Source of the DNA: CAXXOK01 sp964497495
GTDB taxonomy: Bacteria > Bacillota > Clostridia > Christensenellales > Aristaeellaceae
Length of the DNA: 64,000 nt
Direction: 5' to 3'
Assembly (NCBI GenBank): GCA_964497495.1
Contig: CAZCCZ010000011.1
Span: forward strand, 13,119 to 77,118
The notes below the pieces were generated by a model, which ran no database searches, was not told where the DNA came from, and worked only from the letters and a program-made list of their open reading frames with translations. A program made the translations under genes and the position numbers. Numbering within the stretch: the first letter of the stretch is position 1; every line of letters starts with the position of its first letter. Of this stretch, positions 33,836 to 42,716 are shown in pieces.

Positions 33836-34792
33836 ATGGCAAGGAATCGAACCGAAATCGCAAGCAAGGAGTCTTTTCGCGACGTATTGCGAAAAGACAT
33901 GAGAATAAACCGGGGCGCCTATGCGATGGCCTTGATCGTGATGGCCTTTTACGTACTGTTCGCCTATAAGCCGATGTTGGGCGCCATCATCGCCTTCAAG
34001 GATTTCTCTCCCCGGAAAGGCATGTTCGGCAGCCCCTGGGCTTCCGAGTTCGGCCTGGAGAACTTTATCAACTTCTTCACGTCGGTCTATTTCGGCAGAA
34101 CGCTGCGCAACACGGTCACCATCAGCATGGCGAACCTCGCTTTCGGTTTCCCGCTTCCCATCATACTGGCCCTGATGATCAACGAGATTCGCAACCGGAA
34201 GTTCAAGCGCCTTGTTCAGACCGTTTCCTATATGCCCTACTTTATCTCTACCGTGGTCGTATGCTCCATGATCACGCTTTTTACGGATCAGAAGGCTTTC
34301 GTATCGGAGATCGTCGGTTGGTTCGGCATTCACGTGAAGGGGAACCTGCTCAACGAGGAGAGCGCGTTCGTCCCCATCTACACCATTTCCGGTATTTGGC
34401 AGACCACCGGCTGGAACTGCATCATCTATCTGGCGGCGCTTTCGTCCGTGGACATGGAACTGTACGAAGCCGCGAGGATCGACGGGGCCAACCGCTGGAA
34501 GCAGACCCTGCACATCACGCTGCCGGGCATATCACCCACCATCGTCCTGCTGCTAATCCTCAGCGTGGGCAATATCATGAACGTCGGCTACGAAAAAGTG
34601 ATCCTGCTGTACAACGACCTGAACCGCAACTCGGCGGACGTCATATCTTCCTACGTATACCGGCGCGGCATCGAGCAGGCGGATTTCAGCTTCGGCACGG
34701 CGGTGGGGCTTTTCAACTCCACGATCAACTTCGCGCTGGTGATGGTCGCAAACCAGATCAGCCGCAGGGTAACGGGGGCGGGGTTATGGTAA
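33836..34792 (+). CDS. ABC transporter permease (LplB type)
   Basis: A 318-residue permease with a basic cytosolic N-terminus (KDMRINRG), about six helices and the EAA motif YEAARIDGANRWKQTLHITLP. I chose ATG 33836 behind GGGGAAAG; a GTG at 33818 in the same frame lacks a site. It overlaps the next permease by 7 bases and is the first half of the channel served by the SBP upstream. Confidence 0.93.
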   Translation: MARNRTEIASKESFRDVLRKDMRINRGAYAMALIVMAFYVLFAYKPMLGAIIAFKDFSPRKGMFGSPWASEFGLENFINFFTSVYFGRTLRNTVTISMANLAFGFPLPIILALMINEIRNRKFKRLVQTVSYMPYFISTVVVCSMITLFTDQKAFVSEIVGWFGIHVKGNLLNEESAFVPIYTISGIWQTTGWNCIIYLAALSSVDMELYEAARIDGANRWKQTLHITLPGISPTIVLLLILSVGNIMNVGYEKVILLYNDLNRNSADVISSYVYRRGIEQADFSFGTAVGLFNSTINFALVMVANQISRRVTGAGLW

Positions 34793-35712
34793 GAGACACG
34801 AGTATGCCTGTGAAACGCGGACGCAGAAAGCTGAACGACGACGGCGGCGGCTACAGGATTTTCACCGTTGTTAACACCGTCGTCCTCTCGTTGGTTACCC
34901 TTGCGACGGCCTACCCCATGTGGTACGTCGTCATCGCCTCCCTGAGCGACCCCATGGGGATGACGCAGGATTACGGCCTGATGTGGCTGCCCAAGTTTCC
35001 GCTGTCGGTGGAGTCGTACCGGATGGCGTTCATCAACCCGCTCGTTATAACGGGCCTGCGAAGCACCCTGTTCATCCTGGTCGTGGGCGTAGGCCTGAAC
35101 CTTGTCTTTTCCTGCCTGGGCGCATACGTGATGTCCCTGCGCAAGTCCATTTTTCGTAAGCCGCTCTCCGTGCTGATCATCTTCACCATGTACTTCAGCG
35201 GCGGCATCATCCCGATCTACCTCAACGTGCAGTCGCTGGGGCTGATGAACTCCCTGTGGTCCGTCATTCTTCCGTTCCTGATCAACACCTACAACATGCT
35301 GATCCTGCGTTCGGCGTTCCTGGCAATCCCCGACAGCCTCATCGAAGTGGCGAGGATCGACGGCGCGGGCCACTGGCGCGTCCTCACAAAAATCTTCCTT
35401 CCGCTGTCCGGGGCCACCATGGCCGTGATGATCCTCTACTACGCGGTCGGGCACTGGAACGCCTGGTTCTATGCCATGCTTTTCATCCAGACGCCGGAAA
35501 AATACCCGCTGCAGGTGGTGCTGCGCCAGATCATCCTGATGAACCAGAACGCGAGCGTCACCGCCGCGCTCAGCGACACCGCCTCCACCATGCTCGCGGA
35601 GCTCATCAAGTACGCGCTCATCGTCATTTCCTCCTTCCCCATCCTGCTTCTGTATCCCTACCTGCAGCGTTTTTTCACTAAAGGCATGATGATCGGCGCG
35701 ATCAAGGGCTGA
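34786..35712 (+). CDS. ABC transporter permease (LplC type)
   Basis: A 308-residue permease. The start ATG 34786 lies inside the end of the partner gene and follows GGGGGCGGGG. The N-terminus is basic (KRGRRKLND), about six helices follow, the EAA-type loop is IEVARIDGAGHWRVLTKIFLP and the C-terminus reads FFTKGMMIGAIKG. It completes the heterodimeric channel. The Fe-alcohol dehydrogenase gene follows after 43 bases, so transport and polyol metabolism genes appear to be one operon. Confidence 0.92.
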   Translation: MVRDTSMPVKRGRRKLNDDGGGYRIFTVVNTVVLSLVTLATAYPMWYVVIASLSDPMGMTQDYGLMWLPKFPLSVESYRMAFINPLVITGLRSTLFILVVGVGLNLVFSCLGAYVMSLRKSIFRKPLSVLIIFTMYFSGGIIPIYLNVQSLGLMNSLWSVILPFLINTYNMLILRSAFLAIPDSLIEVARIDGAGHWRVLTKIFLPLSGATMAVMILYYAVGHWNAWFYAMLFIQTPEKYPLQVVLRQIILMNQNASVTAALSDTASTMLAELIKYALIVISSFPILLLYPYLQRFFTKGMMIGAIKG

Positions 35713-35755
35713 CCGTTTCCGCTCTGCGCAACGCAATCCGATTGGAGGGTGTCCG

Positions 35756-36937
35756 ATGGACGATTTTCAGTTTCAGCTTCCCACGAAGGTCTTCTTCGGG
35801 CGAGGGTGGGAGCAGTCGATCGTTCCCACGCTCAAGCGATACCGCAACGTCCTGTTCCATTACGGCGGGGAATTCATCAAATCCAGCGGCCTGTACGACC
35901 GGATTACCGGAATGCTTCGGAACAACGGCATCCCTTATACGGAGCTGGGCGGCGTGCGCTCGCAGCCCGCGCTTTCGCTGATCTACGAGGGCATCGAGCT
36001 GTGCCGCCGCGAAAACGTCGATTTTATCCTGGCCGTGGGCGGAGGCAGCGTCATTGATTCCGCCAAAGCGATCGGCGTAGGCCTTTTCAGCCGGGGCGAC
36101 GTCTGGGACGTGCTCACCGGCCTTACGCCGATGACGGACACGTTGCCGGTGGGGGTCGTGCTTACCATTCCCGCCTCAGGAAGCGAATCCAGCAGTTCCT
36201 GCGTCGTCACCAATTATGAAAAGCAGATCAAGAAATCGTTCAACGACGAGCGGATTCGCCCGGCGCTGTGCGTGATCGACCCGGAACTTTTCTACACGCT
36301 GCCCCCGGAGCAGATCGCCTACGGTGTGGCCGATATGCTCAGCCATATCTTCGAACGGTATTTTACGGTTACGGAGCATACCGACCTGATCGACGAGCTG
36401 TCCGAAGGAGTCATGCGCACCATCCTCGGCAACGCGCCCGTCCTCGTCAAAGACCCTGCCAATTACGAGGCGTGGGGGCAGATCGGCCTTTCGGCCAACT
36501 TCGCGCACAACAACCTGCTGGGGATCGGCAGGCAGCAGTCCTGGGTGTGCCACGCCATGTGCAACGTTATCAGCGCGCGGTACGGCGTGCCGCACGGCGC
36601 GGCGCTGGCCATCGTCACCCCCGCCTGGATGCGGTACGTGTATAAGGATTGCCTCCGGACGTTCGTCCAGTTCGCCGTGCGGGTGATGGGGGTAAACGCG
36701 AGCCTGCGCAGGCCGGAGGAGGTCGCGCTGGAGGGCATCCGGCGGTACGGCGAATTTTTGAAATTGATCGGCGCGCCCTCCCGCTGGAGTGAAACCGACG
36801 TAGACCTGAGCCGGATGGAGGACATAGCCAAAGAGCTAACGGGGGTTGCCGGCGGGCGCGAAAAACCACTGGCGGCGGGTAGTTGCCGGCCGCTATACTG
36901 GCAGGATATCGCCGCGATATACCGTATGTCTTTATAG
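35756..36937 (+). CDS. Iron-containing alcohol dehydrogenase (BDH-like)
   Basis: A 393-residue group III alcohol dehydrogenase. The N-terminal dinucleotide domain has GGGSVIDSAKAI (about 95-106). The helical domain supplies the four metal ligands Asp193, His197 (ADMLSH), His266 (CHAM) and His280 (VPHG). It oxidises an alcohol or reduces an aldehyde with NAD(P)H. In this operon, next to DhaK/DhaL and a polyol dehydrogenase, interconversion of a short polyol or ketose is a fair inference, though sequence resembles butanol-type rather than glycerol dehydrogenases. GGAGGG lies 7 bases before ATG 35756. Confidence 0.92.
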   Translation: MDDFQFQLPTKVFFGRGWEQSIVPTLKRYRNVLFHYGGEFIKSSGLYDRITGMLRNNGIPYTELGGVRSQPALSLIYEGIELCRRENVDFILAVGGGSVIDSAKAIGVGLFSRGDVWDVLTGLTPMTDTLPVGVVLTIPASGSESSSSCVVTNYEKQIKKSFNDERIRPALCVIDPELFYTLPPEQIAYGVADMLSHIFERYFTVTEHTDLIDELSEGVMRTILGNAPVLVKDPANYEAWGQIGLSANFAHNNLLGIGRQQSWVCHAMCNVISARYGVPHGAALAIVTPAWMRYVYKDCLRTFVQFAVRVMGVNASLRRPEEVALEGIRRYGEFLKLIGAPSRWSETDVDLSRMEDIAKELTGVAGGREKPLAAGSCRPLYWQDIAAIYRMSL

Positions 36938-37003
36938 ATGGCGCGCGCCCGGGCCAGGCGGCGAAAGAATAAGCGTTTAACGACGGAAAGGCAAGGAACC
37001 CAA

Positions 37004-38005
37004 ATGAAAAAGCTGATGAACCAACCCGACGCTTTCGTTGACCAGAGTTTACAGGGAATCGTTGCGGCGTATCCGGACTTTTATACGTTCTGCAATCAGG
37101 ATCACCGAGCCGTAGCGCTGGCCGGAGAGCCGAAGAAGGGCAAGGTTGCCGTGGTCACCGGCGGCGGCTACGGACACCTGCCGGTGTTCCTTGGCTACGT
37201 CGGCCGGGGGCTGTGCGACGGCGTAGCGGTGGGCAACGTGTTCACCTCCCCTTCCAGCGAAAGCATCCTCAACGTGAGCCGCCGGGTGGAAAACGGCGGC
37301 GGCATCCTGTACCTGTTCGGCAACTATACGGGCGACCGTATGAACTTCGCCATGGCTCAGGAAATGATCGGCATGGAAGGCGTCGCGTCCGAGATCGTCA
37401 CCGCATCCGACGACGTAGCCAGTGCGCCCAGGGAGCAGTGGGAGGAGCGGCGCGGCATCGCGGGCATTTCCCTCGTTTACAAAATCGCAGGCGCCTGCGC
37501 GGAGACCATGCAACCGCTTGCGGAGGTGACCCGCGTGGCGAAAAAGGCCGCGGAGAATACGGCGAGCTACGGTTTCGCCTTCTCCTCCTGCACCCTTCCC
37601 GACGTCGGCAGGCCGATCGGCAGTTTTGATGAGGACGAGATGGAAATCGGCATGGGCATCCACGGGGAGCCGGGCGTCTCCAAGGGCAAGATGCAGACGA
37701 GCCGGGAGTTGGCCGACCGCCTGACCGCCGCGCTGATCCAGGATCTGGGCCTGTCCTCCGGCGACCGGGTGGCCGTGCTGGTCAACGGGCTGGGCGCCAC
37801 CTCGCGTGAGGAGCTCTTCATTTTCTACCGGGACGTGGCCGAAGTACTGAAAAACGCGGGGCTGACGGCCGCCAAAGTCTACGTGGGCGAGTTTGCGACC
37901 TCGCTGGAAATGGCGGGGGCTTCCCTGAGCCTGCTTAAGCTGGACGATGAGCTGACCCGGTACCTGGTGATGCCGGCAGTATCGCCCCTGGTACATTTTC
38001 ATTAA
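37004..38005 (+). CDS. dhaK: Dihydroxyacetone kinase subunit DhaK-like (copy 2)
   Basis: A 333-residue ketose-binding subunit with His58 (GGGYGHLP), Asp111 (NYTGDRMNF) and His220 (GMGIHGEPG) at the same positions as copy 1. I chose ATG 37004 behind AAGGA; the frame runs on upstream as a low-complexity MARARARRR stretch without a site. It precedes dhaL copy 2 by 21 bases. Co-transcription with an ABC importer and an Fe-alcohol dehydrogenase suggests it phosphorylates a ketose made by oxidation of an imported polyol. Whether it and copy 1 have different substrates cannot be seen. Confidence 0.92.
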   Translation: MKKLMNQPDAFVDQSLQGIVAAYPDFYTFCNQDHRAVALAGEPKKGKVAVVTGGGYGHLPVFLGYVGRGLCDGVAVGNVFTSPSSESILNVSRRVENGGGILYLFGNYTGDRMNFAMAQEMIGMEGVASEIVTASDDVASAPREQWEERRGIAGISLVYKIAGACAETMQPLAEVTRVAKKAAENTASYGFAFSSCTLPDVGRPIGSFDEDEMEIGMGIHGEPGVSKGKMQTSRELADRLTAALIQDLGLSSGDRVAVLVNGLGATSREELFIFYRDVAEVLKNAGLTAAKVYVGEFATSLEMAGASLSLLKLDDELTRYLVMPAVSPLVHFH

Positions 38006-38026
38006 AAGCTAAAGGGGAATCCGACA

Positions 38027-38650
38027 ATGCCACAGTACCAGATCGACCAAATCAAAGCGACGCTTCAAAAAAGCGCCGATATCATCCGGGGTAAGCAGGG
38101 GGAACTTACGGAAATCGACAGCATCATCGGCGACGGCGACCTGGGCATATCCATGGGCAAGGGCGTGGCGGCCCTTGCTCAGACGGTGGAGGCGTATCAC
38201 GCCGAAGCCGTGGGCCCGCTGTTCGTCCAGTGCGGCACCGCTTTCAACCGCGCCGCGCCGTCCACCATGGGAACGCTGACCAGCATGGCGCTGATCTCGC
38301 TGGGGCAGGCGTGGAAAGAGAAAACCGAACTGACCGAGCAGGACGTGGTTCACGCGCCGATGATTCTGGCGGATACGATCGCCCGGTTCGGGAAGGCGAA
38401 GCAGGGCAACAAGACGATTTTGGACGCGCTGTACCCCTTCGCCAACACCCTCGAGGCCGAATACGGGAAAACGGGCGATTTCGCACGGGCGTACGAAGCC
38501 GCCGAAGCCGCCGCCAAACACGGGATGGAAGCGACGAAGGGTATGATTGCGACCGTCGGGCGCGCGCGCTGGATCGGCGAACGCACCCAGAACGTACTGG
38601 ACGGCGGCGCCCTGCTTTGCGTGTACCTCATCGAGGGGCTGCGCGCCTGA
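38027..38650 (+). CDS. dhaL: Dihydroxyacetone kinase subunit DhaL-like (copy 2)
   Basis: A 207-residue nucleotide-binding partner of DhaK with the Mg motif GDGDLGISMGKGV and NRAAPSTMGTL. As in copy 1, the residue after the third Asp is Leu where Escherichia coli DhaL has His. AAAGGGGA lies before ATG 38027. It is followed after 53 bases by the GH2 gene. No DhaM-like phosphocarrier is present, so direct use of ATP is possible. Confidence 0.9.
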   Translation: MPQYQIDQIKATLQKSADIIRGKQGELTEIDSIIGDGDLGISMGKGVAALAQTVEAYHAEAVGPLFVQCGTAFNRAAPSTMGTLTSMALISLGQAWKEKTELTEQDVVHAPMILADTIARFGKAKQGNKTILDALYPFANTLEAEYGKTGDFARAYEAAEAAAKHGMEATKGMIATVGRARWIGERTQNVLDGGALLCVYLIEGLRA

Positions 38651-38703
38651 ACGAACGAACCCCAGCCGCCGGAACACCGGCAACGGAACGGAGATAAGCG
38701 GAA

Positions 38704-41229
38704 ATGAAACACACGCAGGCCTTGACGGAAAACTGGTCGCTGGCTCAGATGGAGCCGCAGGAATCTTTGGATTGCGCTCATCTGGATCAATTGAAATGGC
38801 ACGATCTGCCCCGTTTCCCGATGCAGGTGCAGGACGTTCTGCTGCATTACGGGCTGCTGCCCCAGGAAGTGCTGGTGGGCTGGTGCGACCAGGCCAAATG
38901 GATCGCGGATTTCGATTGGGTATACCGGTGCGCCTTTACGGCGGATGCCGCGGGAGGCCCCGCGTTCCTTCGCCTCGCGGGTGTGGACACCATTGCCGAC
39001 GTGTACCTGAACGGGGAGCGGATCGCCGCCCACGACGACTTTTTTCTGCCCTGCGAAATGGAGATCACCGGGAAGCTGAAGGCCGCCAACACGTTGGTCG
39101 TCCATTTCCACAACATTAAAATGGAAGAGCCCAAGCGGTTTTACGACCCGCAGTGGGAAGGCATGGTGGATCACTGGAAGACCATCCGCAAGCCGGGCCA
39201 CGACCGCGTGCAGGATATCCCCCACGGCAGCAACTACCAGGGCGCGCACCCGTACTTTACCCCTATCGGCCTGTACGACAAAGTCGAGATCACCCGATAC
39301 GACCGCGCGGCGATCGCCGGGCACCATATCCGTACGGAACTGACGCCGGGGTATCGGCTGGGCCACGTGCGCGCCGCGGTCACGGTGCAGCCGTACGCCG
39401 CGGATCTGGAACTGAGCCTGCTCTGCCGGCTGACGGACGAGGAAGGCACCGTGGTCTGCGAAACGGCCGTGCCGACGGGGGGCGAAGCGCGGACGGACTG
39501 CCTGCTGACCGTCGCCAACCCCAACCTGTGGTACCCCCGCGGGTTCGGAAAGGCGTACCTATACCGGCTTACCGTAAGCCTGCTCGCCCGCGACTCGTCG
39601 GGCCGTACGGACGAACTGGACAGCCTTGTGAAAACCGTCGGCTTTAAGGACGTCCAAATGGTCGGCGACCTGGCCTTCGTCATCAACGGGAAAAAGGTGC
39701 GTCTCTGGGGCGGCAGCATGGATCCCTTCCAGGGGTACACCCACGTGTGGCAGCCGGACCGGGCGGAACGGCTGTTGCAGCTGGTGGAGAACGCCAACAT
39801 GAACACCCTGCGCTGCTGGGGCGAGGGCATCCCCTACCCGGAAGAGTTTTACGCGGAAACCGACCGGCGCGGCATTCTGGTGTGGCAGGAGTTCTTTATC
39901 GGGTTCAGCGCGTACCCGGACACGGCCGAGTACCGGCAGGCGATCCGCGCGGAAGGCGAATTTTTAATCAAGCGCCTGCGCCACCACGTTTCGCTCCTGC
40001 TCTGGTGCGGCGGCAACGAAACCCGCATGGGCGCGGAATTTACAGATCGCAACCGGCCCTTCTACGGCGAGAAGATCATTACGGAGGATTTGCCCGCGCT
40101 GGTGGCGGCGCTGGATCCCGGCCGTTATTACCACGAAAACTCCCCCTCGCTGGGCGCCTGGGCCAACGACCCGGAAAAGGGCGACTACCACACCTACGAC
40201 TGCGTGTGGCAATACCACGGGGCCGAATACCCCAACTTTATCAGCGAGCACATCCGCACCTCGCCGCCTGTAATGCACAGTCTGAAAAAGATCGTGCGGG
40301 AGAAGGATTTCTGGCCCGAAACGTATACCGGCATGCAGGTCTATCCGGAACGCTTCCCGCTGCCCGCCTCCTGGATGGAGCGCGTGCACTGGCCCGCCGA
40401 CATGCACCTGAAAACCGGGCCTTTCTGGGAATATTACGACGCGGATACCCCGGAGGAGATGCTGTACCGGTTCGGCGCGTCCTACGCCCAGGAAATGCGG
40501 GACGGGCTGGAGCGGGTGCGCATGGGCAGCCGCGAGGGCGGGCTGAACCGCGTGAACCGCAGCCGCGGGCATTTCTCCTGCAAACTGAACGACACGTGGC
40601 CCAAATGCTACTGCGCGGTCATCGATTTCTTCGGCGAAGGCTACATGCCCTATTACGCGACGCTGCGCGGGCAGGAGCCGGTGCTGGTCTGCTTTGACAA
40701 CCACGACACCATCAACCTGTGGCTCGTCAACGATTCGAGCGAGGATATCCGCGGCACGGTGACCTTCGCGCTCTTCAACCCGGCGCAAAACAAGTTTACC
40801 GACCGGGTGGAAATCCCCGCGAGCATGCCGCAGGGCGAGGGCAATATCGTGCTCAACCTCAACTATCTGCGGTTCTTCCGCAAGTCGAACCTCCTGTACG
40901 CGAAGTTCACTTCCTCCGACGGCGAAGTGCTGAGTTCGGTTGTGGATTACGTGGACGTACAGCGGCACATGATCTTTCCGGACGCCACGCTGTCCGTTGA
41001 GCTGCAAGGCGATACGATGCTTATTACGACCGACAAATTCGCGCACTGCGTGGAGATTCTGGGCGACGCCGACGGAGACCCGTTCGGTTGGCTGTTCAGC
41101 GACAACTATTTCGACCTTCTTCCCGGGGAGACGAAACGGGTGAAGATTCTCGGGAAGCATAAGCGGGGAACCGTCACGCTCAAACCGCATTATTCCAGCG
41201 CCGCCAGCACTGTCCTGTATCGGGGGTAG
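38704..41229 (+). CDS. Glycoside hydrolase family 2, beta-mannosidase-like
   Basis: An 841-residue retaining glycosidase without a signal peptide, thus cytoplasmic. Domain order is a jelly-roll sugar-binding domain (about 1-190), Ig-like GH2 domain (190-300), TIM barrel (300-600) and C-terminal beta-domains. The acid/base is Glu439 in WCGGNET and the likely nucleophile is Glu515 in FISEHI, the arrangement of beta-mannosidases rather than beta-galactosidases. It is the last gene of the SBP-permease-ADH-dhaKL operon, before a terminator. With the kinases and dehydrogenases beside it, it may release a short polyol or ketose from a beta-mannoside; that is an inference. Confidence 0.88.
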   Translation: MKHTQALTENWSLAQMEPQESLDCAHLDQLKWHDLPRFPMQVQDVLLHYGLLPQEVLVGWCDQAKWIADFDWVYRCAFTADAAGGPAFLRLAGVDTIADVYLNGERIAAHDDFFLPCEMEITGKLKAANTLVVHFHNIKMEEPKRFYDPQWEGMVDHWKTIRKPGHDRVQDIPHGSNYQGAHPYFTPIGLYDKVEITRYDRAAIAGHHIRTELTPGYRLGHVRAAVTVQPYAADLELSLLCRLTDEEGTVVCETAVPTGGEARTDCLLTVANPNLWYPRGFGKAYLYRLTVSLLARDSSGRTDELDSLVKTVGFKDVQMVGDLAFVINGKKVRLWGGSMDPFQGYTHVWQPDRAERLLQLVENANMNTLRCWGEGIPYPEEFYAETDRRGILVWQEFFIGFSAYPDTAEYRQAIRAEGEFLIKRLRHHVSLLLWCGGNETRMGAEFTDRNRPFYGEKIITEDLPALVAALDPGRYYHENSPSLGAWANDPEKGDYHTYDCVWQYHGAEYPNFISEHIRTSPPVMHSLKKIVREKDFWPETYTGMQVYPERFPLPASWMERVHWPADMHLKTGPFWEYYDADTPEEMLYRFGASYAQEMRDGLERVRMGSREGGLNRVNRSRGHFSCKLNDTWPKCYCAVIDFFGEGYMPYYATLRGQEPVLVCFDNHDTINLWLVNDSSEDIRGTVTFALFNPAQNKFTDRVEIPASMPQGEGNIVLNLNYLRFFRKSNLLYAKFTSSDGEVLSSVVDYVDVQRHMIFPDATLSVELQGDTMLITTDKFAHCVEILGDADGDPFGWLFSDNYFDLLPGETKRVKILGKHKRGTVTLKPHYSSAASTVLYRG

Positions 41230-41234
41230 GCGCG

Positions 41235-41275
41235 GCTTCCGGCAGGCCTGCGCGCGGGCCTGTCGGAAGCTTTTT
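41235..41275 (+). terminator. Terminator after the GH2 operon
   Basis: GCTTCCGGCAGGCC pairs with GGCCTGTCGGAAGC over 14 pairs (one G-T) around an 8-base loop, followed by TTTTT. Confidence 0.88.
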
Positions 41276-41330
41276 AGGTCGTCTTGCAGCCGGGAACGAT
41301 ATATTATTTCGAAAATCGATCCCGAAACCG

Positions 41331-41359
41331 TTCCGAAAAAGAATGCCGAAGCGTATAAT
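41331..41359 (+). promoter_or_regulatory. Promoter of the polyol dehydrogenase gene
   Basis: A perfect TATAAT (41354-41359) has a weak -35 (TTCCGA, 41331-41336) at 17 bases. It starts a separate unit after the GH2 terminator. Confidence 0.55.
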
Positions 41360-41385
41360 GGGGCTACAACCATGAGAAAGGAACG

Positions 41386-42429
41386 ATGAGCATGAAGAAC
41401 AAAGCGGCGGTCCTGACCGGCCCGGAAACCATCGAAATGAAAGAGCTGGAACTTTCCAAGCCGCAAAAAGGGGAAGTCACCGTTAAGATGCAGGCCGTCG
41501 GCATCTGCGGTTCCGACGTCCATTATTACCGGAAAGGGCGAATCGGCGATTTCATCGTCGAATACCCGTTTATCCTCGGGCACGAGAGCGCGGGCATCGT
41601 AACGGACGTGGGCGAAGGCGTGAGCACGCTCAAGGTCGGCGACCGCGTGGCGCTGGAGCCGGGCGTGCCCTGCGGGAAATGTTCGTACTGCCTCAGCGGC
41701 AGCTACAACCTGTGCCCCGACGTGAAGTTTCTGGCCACGCCCCCTTACGACGGGTGCCTGATGGAGTACATCAACTATCCGGCCATGTGGGCCTTTAAAA
41801 TTCCGGATCACATGACGTACGAAGAGGGCGCGCTGGTGGAGCCGCTGGCCATCGGCATCAACGCCGCCAAGACCGCCGGCGTAAGCCTGGGGGACAGCGT
41901 GCTGGTTTACGGCGCGGGGTGCATCGGCCTGGTATCGCTGATGTCCGCCGCAGCGTACGGGGCCACGACGGTCTACGTGGCGGACATGATCGACAAGAGG
42001 CTCGAAGTCGCCAAGCGGCTGGGCGGCATCCCGATCAACGCGGGCAAAACGGACGTGGCGGCGGAAGTGCTTCGCCTCACCAACGGGCGCGGCGTGGATA
42101 AGGTGCTGGACTGCGCGGGTTTCTCCGGCACGGTCGCGGGCTCCATCAACGCCTGCCGCGCGGGCGGCAGCATCGTGGTCGTCGGCATGGGCGAGGACTC
42201 CCTGAACCACGTGCCCCTGACGCCGATCAGCACGAAGGAATTGAAACTCACGTCCATTTTCCGTTACAAGAACCTTTACCCCACCGCCATCGCCGCCATC
42301 GCGGGCGGAAAGATCAAGGTGGACGGCATCGTTTCCAACCGCTACCCGTTCGCCGAAACGCCGCACGCGTACCGGGACACGGTGGAGAACATTCAAAACG
42401 TCGTGAAGGGCGTCATCGTGTTCGACTGA
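41386..42429 (+). CDS. Zinc-dependent polyol (sorbitol/xylitol-type) dehydrogenase
   Basis: A 347-residue medium-chain dehydrogenase. The catalytic zinc is bound by Cys41 (GICGSDVH) and His66 and Glu67 (GHES); a structural zinc site is formed by Cys96, Cys99, Cys102 and Cys110. The Rossmann motif VYGAGCIGLV and the following Asp in ADMIDKR favour NAD over NADP. Homologues oxidise sorbitol, xylitol, threitol or similar polyols to ketoses. The gene has its own promoter and terminator but lies directly after the DhaKL/GH2 operon, fitting a shared polyol pathway. AAAGGA precedes ATG 41386; a second ATG lies two codons on. Confidence 0.92.
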   Translation: MSMKNKAAVLTGPETIEMKELELSKPQKGEVTVKMQAVGICGSDVHYYRKGRIGDFIVEYPFILGHESAGIVTDVGEGVSTLKVGDRVALEPGVPCGKCSYCLSGSYNLCPDVKFLATPPYDGCLMEYINYPAMWAFKIPDHMTYEEGALVEPLAIGINAAKTAGVSLGDSVLVYGAGCIGLVSLMSAAAYGATTVYVADMIDKRLEVAKRLGGIPINAGKTDVAAEVLRLTNGRGVDKVLDCAGFSGTVAGSINACRAGGSIVVVGMGEDSLNHVPLTPISTKELKLTSIFRYKNLYPTAIAAIAGGKIKVDGIVSNRYPFAETPHAYRDTVENIQNVVKGVIVFD

Positions 42430-42447
42430 CGCGATCCCGGCAAAACG

Positions 42448-42484
42448 CAGGCCGCCGAAACCGATGGTTTCGGCGGCCTGTTTT
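42448..42484 (+). terminator. Terminator after the polyol dehydrogenase gene
   Basis: A perfect 15-bp stem (CAGGCCGCCGAAACC with its complement) closes a GAT loop and is followed by TTTT. The following 230 bases before the converging nrdB stop hold no gene I can support. Confidence 0.92.
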
Positions 42485-42716
42485 CGTTATCCGGGTTAGG
42501 GTATCCTTTCCGCCCCGGTTCGCGGACGTTTCGGAGCCCCGCTTCGCCTTTCCTCCCCGCGCCACGGTCGCGCACGCCACGGTCAGGCCGGAACGCCGCT
42601 CTTATAAAGCGCGCTCCGTTGTTTCGGCATTCGTTTGCGGGGTGAAGGCCTCCGGCATGGCGCGCTCGTCTCCCGTTTTCTCCGGCGCGGCCGGTATCCG
42701 TCCGCACAGCCCCCCT

